DNA of 11,117 bases, from NCBI GenBank assembly GCA_017476085.1, contig JAFVEJ010000120.1, positions 1-11,117 on the forward strand, given 5' to 3'. Source of the DNA: Alphaproteobacteria bacterium (GTDB lineage: Bacteria > Pseudomonadota > Alphaproteobacteria > RF32 > CAG-977). Positions 5,951 to 11,117 of this stretch are shown here, piece after piece (the first letter of the stretch is position 1; each line of letters opens with the position of its first letter). A model generated the notes under the pieces. That model did not search any database. It saw only the letters and a list, made by a program, of their open reading frames with translations, and was not told the DNA's origin. The translations under genes were made by a program, and so were the position numbers.

Positions 5951-6823
5951 ATGGCGTTCTTTTCAAAAGCGGCGCGGGTGGTGTCGGCGATTCTTGTTTT
6001 AAGTGTCGGAGCGTGTTCTTCCGCAGCAGATCCCGATCTTTACGGATATGAAGAAAATTTTGCTTTGCCGGAACCGGATATGATTCCCGTTATGCCGGAT
6101 GACAATCCCGGACGGACGGTGAATGAAATGTTGGATTTGAAGCCCGAAGCGGTTACGGTCAAAAAAGCGGCTTATGAGACACCCGTTAAAACGGAACAAA
6201 CTTATGAACGTATAGGCCGTTTCGGTTCAAAAGAAAAAATATCGCTGCGCAAAGGTTTAAATGCGCCTGAAACCGGCGTCGTTTTCAGTTCTCAAAAACG
6301 TAAAGCAGCCGAAGAGATTCGCCCTCTGGAGGTGAAAAAACAGGAAAAAGACGAGCTTCAGTCAATGTCGGAGGAGGAACTTCTGGCACAGATTATTGCT
6401 CCGAAAAAAGAACCGGTGGAAATAATTGAAGTTATACCGGCAGCGGTTTCTTTGCAAAAAGAAGCCGAACCCAAGCGTTTGCTGCCGGTTCGTCGGGAAC
6501 GGGCAGAGCAGTCTCAAACAGTTGCTTCTCCGTTGATTTCAGAGAGCAGACAATCTCCGGAATCAAATACCGAAGAGGTGGTTTTATCTGCTCCGAAAAG
6601 TTTTCGGGAAGAAGCTTTTTCTCAATTGAAAACGGAAACGGTTATCGATGGGAATCAGGATGAAATTGTTTTGTTAAAACCTCCTGCCGGATTAAAGACT
6701 TCCGAAACGTCATCAACGGAAGATACGCTTTTGTCTGATTTTCCGGTTTTACAGGAAAAAGTGGAATTAATACCGCCCGAAAGGGAAGAACGTATTATTC
6801 TGAAACGGCCGGGATATAAATAA
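5951..6823 (+). CDS. Predicted lipoprotein, Pro/Glu/Lys-rich, unknown function
   Basis: I do not recognise the family. The 290-residue product starts with a lipoprotein signal: basic n-region (KAAR), hydrophobic core VVSAILVLSV and lipobox VGAC with the lipidated Cys at residue 22. The +2 residue is Ser, which in enteric bacteria would favour outer-membrane sorting. The rest is low in hydrophobic clusters, rich in Glu, Lys, Pro and Ser, and probably disordered. A short motif recurs: acidic/basic residues, then two or three beta-branched residues, Leu and a nearby Pro or Gly, as in KEKISLRKG (94-102), TEEVVLSAP (207-215), QDEIVLLKP (236-244) and the C-terminal EERIILKRP (279-287). The ATG follows TTAGGG. 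It is 41 nt upstream of the preferred hom start with no terminator between, so it is probably co-transcribed with hom and recJ although nothing links it to them functionally. Confidence 0.7.
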   Translation: MAFFSKAARVVSAILVLSVGACSSAADPDLYGYEENFALPEPDMIPVMPDDNPGRTVNEMLDLKPEAVTVKKAAYETPVKTEQTYERIGRFGSKEKISLRKGLNAPETGVVFSSQKRKAAEEIRPLEVKKQEKDELQSMSEEELLAQIIAPKKEPVEIIEVIPAAVSLQKEAEPKRLLPVRRERAEQSQTVASPLISESRQSPESNTEEVVLSAPKSFREEAFSQLKTETVIDGNQDEIVLLKPPAGLKTSETSSTEDTLLSDFPVLQEKVELIPPEREERIILKRPGYK

Positions 6824-6853
6824 AGTTTTGGTCGGAATTTTTTATTAACGGAT

Positions 6854-6859
6854 GGGGGG
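6854..6859 (+). promoter_or_regulatory. Shine-Dalgarno of hom
   Basis: A run of six G residues, followed by TG, stands 5 nt before the ATG at 6865 and can pair with the anti-Shine-Dalgarno through G-U wobble. It overlaps the alternative GTG at 6859, so that GTG is unlikely to be the start. Confidence 0.55.
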
Positions 6860-6864
6860 TGTTT

Positions 6865-8160
6865 ATGTCAGATACTTTTAAAGTCGCTTTAGCCGGTTTG
6901 GGAACGGTCGGCGGAGGTGTGGTTAAGTTATTGTCGGAACAAAAAGATATTTTATTAAAGCGCTGCGGCCGGCCGATCGAATTGATTGCCGTTGCGGATC
7001 TTAATGAAGATCGTTTTGACGAATTGGGGATATCTTCTTCCGTTTTGCGTTTTCGCGATGCGCATGAAATGGCGGAAAAAACAGAAGCGGATGTCGTTGT
7101 CGAATTAATCGGCGGAGCAAACGGCATCGCGTACGATATTTGTTTGAGTACCTTGAATCGGGGAAAAGGTTTTGTTACGGCCAATAAAGCGATGATTGCC
7201 CATCATGGCAATGAATTGGCAAAATTAGCGGAAGAAAAAGGTGTTTTTTTCGGGTATGAAGCGGCGGTTGCCGGCGGTATTCCGATCATTAAATCATTGC
7301 GGGAAGGATTGATCGGGAACAAGATATCTGAAATTTACGGTATTTTGAACGGAACGTGCAATTATATTTTGACGGTGATGCGTGAAACGGGAAAGTCTTT
7401 TGATACCGTTTTGGCCGAAGCGCAGAAACTGGGCTATGCCGAAGCGGATCCGAGCTTCGATATTGACGGAATAGATACGGCGCATAAAACATGCATTTTA
7501 GGCGCACTGGCTTTCGGTATGCCGATTGATTTGGAAAAAATGTCGGTTGAGGGGATTCGGTTTATTTCCGATGCGGATATTGCCTTTGCCGAGGAACTGG
7601 GCTTCAGAATTAAATTACTGGGTGTCGGGCGGCGTTATGAAAACGGCGTTTCGTTGAACGTTTACCCGTGTATGATTCCTCAGACGGCCGAAATAGCGCA
7701 TGTTGACGGTGTGTTTAACGCCGTGATTACCGAAGGCGATTTTGTCGGTCATTCAATGTTGGTCGGACGCGGCGCGGGCGAACGGCCGACAGCTTCCGCG
7801 GTCGTGGCGGATATCGCGGATGCGGCGATGCATCGGGGCGGGCCGCTGCTGACAGTCGCGAATAAGGAAGTCAAACCGATGCCGATTGTTTCTTTGACCG
7901 AACGGGAAGGCGAATATTATGTCCGTTTCGAAGTGAAAGACCGTCCGGGGGTTGTGGCGGACATTTCCCGTATTTTGGTGGATGAACAGGTGTCGATCGC
8001 ATCTATGCTTCAGCGTTGCCAGACATCCGGCGGCGTTGTACCGTTAATTATGACTTTTCATAAATCAAAAGAAAAAGCGGTTGTTTCGGCGTTGGCAAAA
8101 ATAGAACGCTTGGAAAGCGTCGTCGATAAACCGTGCATGATTCGGATAGAACGGCTCTGA
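6865..8160 (+). CDS. hom: Homoserine dehydrogenase
   Basis: The enzyme reduces aspartate semialdehyde to homoserine with NAD(P)H, the branch step to threonine, methionine and (via threonine) isoleucine. The 431-residue protein has the normal monofunctional architecture. The Rossmann domain has VALAGLGTVGGG (7-18). TANK (105-108) carries the conserved Lys. The catalytic domain shows AGGIPIIKSLREGL (136-149), NGTCNYI (162-168) and LGYAEADPSFDIDGIDTAHK (189-208), with the acidic and Lys residues expected for substrate binding and hydride transfer (Glu193, Asp204, Lys208). GRGAGERPTA (301-310) is also typical. A C-terminal ACT domain (about 352-420, VKDRPGVVADIS) is the usual site of threonine feedback. 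ATG 6865 is preferred over GTG 6859 because of the Shine-Dalgarno. recJ starts 2 nt after the stop. In many alphaproteobacteria glpX lies between hom and recJ; here it is absent. Confidence 0.97.
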   Translation: MSDTFKVALAGLGTVGGGVVKLLSEQKDILLKRCGRPIELIAVADLNEDRFDELGISSSVLRFRDAHEMAEKTEADVVVELIGGANGIAYDICLSTLNRGKGFVTANKAMIAHHGNELAKLAEEKGVFFGYEAAVAGGIPIIKSLREGLIGNKISEIYGILNGTCNYILTVMRETGKSFDTVLAEAQKLGYAEADPSFDIDGIDTAHKTCILGALAFGMPIDLEKMSVEGIRFISDADIAFAEELGFRIKLLGVGRRYENGVSLNVYPCMIPQTAEIAHVDGVFNAVITEGDFVGHSMLVGRGAGERPTASAVVADIADAAMHRGGPLLTVANKEVKPMPIVSLTEREGEYYVRFEVKDRPGVVADISRILVDEQVSIASMLQRCQTSGGVVPLIMTFHKSKEKAVVSALAKIERLESVVDKPCMIRIERL

Positions 8161-8162
8161 CA

Positions 8163-9938
8163 ATGACAAAAAATGCCGTTTTAGGTGTTGAAAGCTCTTT
8201 AACATCGCAATTTTGGACCGCAAGAGAAGAGCGGACGGATACCGTGGCGGAAATAGTGCGGACCGCCGGCGTTTCGGAAACAGTTGCCCGGTTGCTGGCG
8301 GCTCGTCACGTTAAACCGGAAAATGTGTCTTTTTTCTTAAATCCTTCTTTTCGTTCCCATTTGCCTGATCCCTATGTTTTACGCGATATGGAAAAAGCGG
8401 CGGAGAGAATTTCACAGGCCGTTTTAAATAAAGAAAAAGTGGGCGTTTTTGGGGATTATGATGTTGACGGAGCAACTTCTGTCGCGATTATAACGCAATT
8501 TTTAACGGCACTCGGCGTGAGAACCGTTTCCCGTATTCCCGAACGGGAGGAAGGGTATGGTCCAAGCGTTGCCGCAATGCACGAATTTGTTGATGCCGAA
8601 GTTTCTTTGGTTATTACCGTGGATTGCGGAACAACGGCTTTTGAGCCGTTGAAACTGCTGACGCAGCAGAAAATAGACGTGGTCATTTTGGATCATCATG
8701 AGCCTGATGTCAGTTTGCCGCAGGTGTGTGCCGTCGTTAATCCGAAACGGTTGGATGAACCGGAAGATCAGCCATGCCGTCAAATGGCCGCCGTCGGCGT
8801 TGTGTTTATGACGGTGATCGCGGTGAACAGATTATTGCGGGAAAAGGGATTTTATCTTGAAAGGCCGGAACCTCGGCTGATGGATTTTTTGGATTTGGTC
8901 GCATTGGGAACCGTGTGCGATGTGATGGCTTTGCGCGGATTGAACCGTTTGTTCGTTAAAACGGGACTGTCCGTTATGGCGCAAAGAAAAAATAAAGGTC
9001 TGGCCGTTTTAAGCGATTTATCCAAAATTAAAGACAAGCCCACGGCTTATCATTTGGGCTTTGTAATCGGTCCCAGGCTGAATGCCTGCGGACGGATCGG
9101 AAAGGCCGCTTTGGGAATGAAGCTCTTATGCGCGGAAAGTGAAGAGGAGGCGGTCGAAATAGCTTCCCGTCTGGATGAATTAAATACGCTGCGTCGCCAA
9201 ATGTGCGAAGATATTTATAAGCAGGCAATCGGCCGAATAGAGGCTTCGGAAGAAAAAGACGATTTTGTTTTTGTTTACGGTGAGGGATGGCACCCCGGAG
9301 TTGTCGGCATTATTGCGGGTAAATTGAAAGAACGATATAACGTGCCGGCTTTGGTGATGGCAAAAGGAGGGGATGATTTGCGCGGTTCCGGCCGGTCTGT
9401 GGAAGGAGCTGACTTGGGAGCCGCTGTTTTGGCCGCCAAGGAAAAAGGGATTTTGACGGCGGGCGGCGGTCATACAATGGCGGCCGGTTTTTCTTTGAAA
9501 GCCGACCGGGCGGAAGAGTTTAAAAACTTTTTAAAAGACTATTTCCGAACACATCGGTCGGAAAAACAAACAATAGCCGATTATATAATTGATGCCGTTG
9601 TGGATATCGGAGCTGTCGGCGGATCGCTGCTGCAAATTTTGTCCGAGATGGAACCGTTCGGCGAAGGCAATCCCGAGCCGCGCTTTGTCCTTCCGGATGT
9701 TGCCGTTTCTTCTGTTCGGGTGGTCGGTTCGGGGCATGTGTCTTGCTGTTTGGTCGGACGAAACGGAAAAAGCCGGGTCAGAGCCATCGCTTTCGGTGCC
9801 GCGGATTCAATTATAGGGGCATCTCTGTTAAATCATAAAGGCGCTTTGTTCCATGCGGCCGGCTGTATTCATCCGGATACTTTTCGGGGCGGCGATAACG
9901 TTCAATTCATAATAGAAGATTTGGCCCGTGTGAATTGA
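8163..9938 (+). CDS. recJ: Single-stranded-DNA-specific exonuclease RecJ
   Basis: RecJ degrades single-stranded DNA 5' to 3' in recombination, mismatch and base-excision repair, with divalent metal ions. The 591-residue product is of normal length (E. coli has 577). The DHH domain shows VFGDYDVDGATS (95-106), ITVDCGTTAF (151-160), LDHHEP (176-181) and LVALGTVCDVMAL (245-257), giving the metal-binding aspartates and histidines. The DHHA1 domain has GWHPGVVGIIAGKLKE (375-390), GSGRS (408-412) and GGGHTMAAGF (434-443). The OB-fold part follows, with MEPFGEGNPEPRF (496-508). The start is uncertain: ATG 8163 is chosen because it follows the hom stop by 2 nt and gives a normal N-terminus, although its Shine-Dalgarno is weak, suggesting translational coupling to hom; a GTG at 8133 would overlap hom. 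The stop directly abuts the stop of the convergent gene. Confidence 0.96.
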   Translation: MTKNAVLGVESSLTSQFWTAREERTDTVAEIVRTAGVSETVARLLAARHVKPENVSFFLNPSFRSHLPDPYVLRDMEKAAERISQAVLNKEKVGVFGDYDVDGATSVAIITQFLTALGVRTVSRIPEREEGYGPSVAAMHEFVDAEVSLVITVDCGTTAFEPLKLLTQQKIDVVILDHHEPDVSLPQVCAVVNPKRLDEPEDQPCRQMAAVGVVFMTVIAVNRLLREKGFYLERPEPRLMDFLDLVALGTVCDVMALRGLNRLFVKTGLSVMAQRKNKGLAVLSDLSKIKDKPTAYHLGFVIGPRLNACGRIGKAALGMKLLCAESEEEAVEIASRLDELNTLRRQMCEDIYKQAIGRIEASEEKDDFVFVYGEGWHPGVVGIIAGKLKERYNVPALVMAKGGDDLRGSGRSVEGADLGAAVLAAKEKGILTAGGGHTMAAGFSLKADRAEEFKNFLKDYFRTHRSEKQTIADYIIDAVVDIGAVGGSLLQILSEMEPFGEGNPEPRFVLPDVAVSSVRVVGSGHVSCCLVGRNGKSRVRAIAFGAADSIIGASLLNHKGALFHAAGCIHPDTFRGGDNVQFIIEDLARVN

Positions 9939-11051
9939 TTAATTAATCGGGATAATCTGTTCATATGTTTTGTGTTCGTCTATTCCCTGCAGAACGATTC
10001 CGTCAAATCCCAGTTCCATAATACTTTTAAAATAAACGCCTAATATGCGTTTCCAAACGGGGGTCCAGAAATCGACGATTAATCCGGACGGGTCTGTTTT
10101 AGACTGAAAGCGCAGCCAGGCTGGATCGCCCTGCTTCCATCCTTTTTCCCAATAAGGTCGGGTGTCCTGTGCCTTAGAGATGTTTAAAACAGCAAAAACC
10201 AAACGTTTTGCGCCGACTTTTTTTGTTTGCAGTTCTTTAACGTCGTCTTTGGCAAAGGGAATGGAAGATTTAAAAAACGGATCGACGATCAGCAGGTCGT
10301 AATTTGTTTCTCCCAATGTTTTGACCAACAGGTCTTTATCCGTAAAATTGCGTGTGTTGGTTAAAATCAGCATGTTGCGAACTTTTGAAACGGAATCGAT
10401 GTTGGCGGGGTTTTCCAGAAACAGTTCCGAACGGGCGGGAATTGAATCAAATGCGGCCGCTTTATCCAAGTCGGCATGAACGGGGATTTTTTTTCGGGCC
10501 AAGTTCAAAACAGCTTCTTTTTTTTCTTTTTCGGAAGAACAGTGCTCGATTCCGATTAAGGACAGTCCGTATTCTTTAATGATTTTTTCAACGTCGGAGG
10601 AAAGTTTTCCTCTCGCTCCGGAACAAATTTGATTTGTGAGCAGCAATCCGTTGATAGCGGAAATATACCGCCGGATCGGCGATCCGACCGCAATGGGATG
10701 TTCGGGCGAAAACAGTTTGAGTAGAAAGCGTTCGTCATCACTTTGGGCTCCGGCCATTTCCGCTTGATGCAGGTCATCCAGATCGTTTTCCCATTCTCCG
10801 CGGGCAAGCAAAGCCTGTCCGCCGTCTGCGATAATCTGAAACTTCGGATTATTTTCTCTGGCGTACTGCCCGAGAGCAACGATAACGTCCCGCATCAGTT
10901 CGCGATAGTTGGGAATATAAGCGCCCTCTATTTTAAAACGTTCCTCCAACGGATCAAAGTTTTCGGGCAGCTGAGTTGTTTCCTGCGCCTTTGACGGAAA
11001 AGACAGGATTAAAATCATGCCGAAAAGGCAAAAATATGCGGCTTTGATCAT
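9939..11051 (-). CDS. Secreted TM1410/GH114-like TIM-barrel protein, apparently circularly permuted
   Basis: The protein has 370 residues with a signal peptide (core FCLFGMILILSF, likely cut after SKA at residue 22), so it is exported. It resembles the MJ1477/TM1410 family, related to GH114 endo-alpha-1,4-polygalactosaminidases. Matching segments, in order here: a helix ELMRDVIVALGQYARENNPK (51-70) with FQIIADGG (71-78), INGLLLTNQ (133-141), LSLIGIEH (163-170), IPVHADLDKA (189-198), then MLILTNTRNF (227-236), YDLLIVDPFF (251-260), VLNISKAQDTRPYW (288-301), WLRF...IVDFWTPVW (312-333) and GFDGIVLQGID (348-358). As I recall the family, the second group normally comes first. Expected acidic residues near ISKAQD, VLQGID and IADGG are replaced, so it may lack hydrolase activity. 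No clear Shine-Dalgarno precedes the ATG, and an upstream in-frame stop near 11067 rules out a longer start. It may be polysaccharide-related. Confidence 0.68.
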   Translation of the reverse strand: MIKAAYFCLFGMILILSFPSKAQETTQLPENFDPLEERFKIEGAYIPNYRELMRDVIVALGQYARENNPKFQIIADGGQALLARGEWENDLDDLHQAEMAGAQSDDERFLLKLFSPEHPIAVGSPIRRYISAINGLLLTNQICSGARGKLSSDVEKIIKEYGLSLIGIEHCSSEKEKKEAVLNLARKKIPVHADLDKAAAFDSIPARSELFLENPANIDSVSKVRNMLILTNTRNFTDKDLLVKTLGETNYDLLIVDPFFKSSIPFAKDDVKELQTKKVGAKRLVFAVLNISKAQDTRPYWEKGWKQGDPAWLRFQSKTDPSGLIVDFWTPVWKRILGVYFKSIMELGFDGIVLQGIDEHKTYEQIIPIN

Positions 11052-11117
11052 AAAAAGAGTACTTTCTTAATATTTTCTTTCATAATTTTAGGGTATTGTA
11101 TTTTAAATTAATTTGAA
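11052..11117. other. AT-rich leader at the right edge
   Basis: This 66-nt stretch upstream of the GH114-like gene is strongly AT-rich and holds no gene. It probably contains part of that gene's promoter, but several -10-like hexamers (for example TACAAT on the minus strand) make a choice impossible, and a matching -35 box may lie outside the window. Confidence 0.4.

Noticed and set aside
8133..8162. GTG start for recJ overlapping hom
   Set aside because: The added ten residues lie in the hom coding region and resemble nothing in RecJ; ATG 8163 gives a normal length.

Overview
The window reads as a piece of an alphaproteobacterial chromosome with moderate GC, roughly mid-40s percent by eye. 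The evidence is a flaF gene (a flagellin regulator essentially confined to Alphaproteobacteria), a hom-recJ pair as seen in many alphaproteobacteria, and a VirB-type type IV secretion (T4SS) module. TGA is used as an ordinary stop (flaF, hom, recJ), so the standard bacterial code applies. No tRNA, rRNA, CRISPR array, insertion sequence or integrase was seen.

Layout. (1) Positions 2-2797, plus strand: the 3' part of a virB10-like gene, cut by the left edge, then virB11 12 nt downstream. The VirB10 protein carries a 17-residue repeat array upstream of its conserved C-terminal domain and a Gln/Pro-rich tail after it. A perfect 14-bp hairpin at 2796-2828 ends this unit. (2) 2831-3229, minus strand: a lone flaF. 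(3) 3377-4288, plus strand: a secreted family-3-type solute-binding protein, divergent from flaF; candidate sigma70-type promoters for both lie between them. (4) Two back-to-back hairpins (4311-4353 and 4359-4386) separate it from (5) 4407-5678, minus strand: an adenosine deaminase with all visible metal and catalytic residues and an extra basic C-terminal tail, with a good promoter at 5748-5776. (6) 5951-9938, plus strand: a probable operon of an unrecognised Pro/Glu/Lys-rich lipoprotein, homoserine dehydrogenase (hom) and the exonuclease RecJ. (7) 9939-11051, minus strand: a secreted protein related to the TM1410/MJ1477/GH114 glycosidase-like TIM barrels, converging on recJ with no spacer.

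How the genes fit together. VirB10 (the channel linking inner and outer membranes) and VirB11 (the cytoplasmic hexameric ATPase) are parts of one T4SS machine. hom (Thr/Met biosynthesis) and recJ (DNA repair) are housekeeping genes. The secreted binding protein, the lipoprotein and the GH114-like protein are envelope or periplasmic proteins without obvious partners here.

Most interesting points. The GH114-like protein appears circularly permuted: the segments matching the C-terminal half of the family come first and those matching the N-terminal half come last, and several acidic residues expected in the barrel are replaced. The VirB10 repeat array recalls, by architecture only, the repeat-bearing VirB10 homologues CagY and DotG. 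The basic tail of the adenosine deaminase, close to T4SS genes, allows a speculative effector hypothesis. No complete new system is evident in the window.
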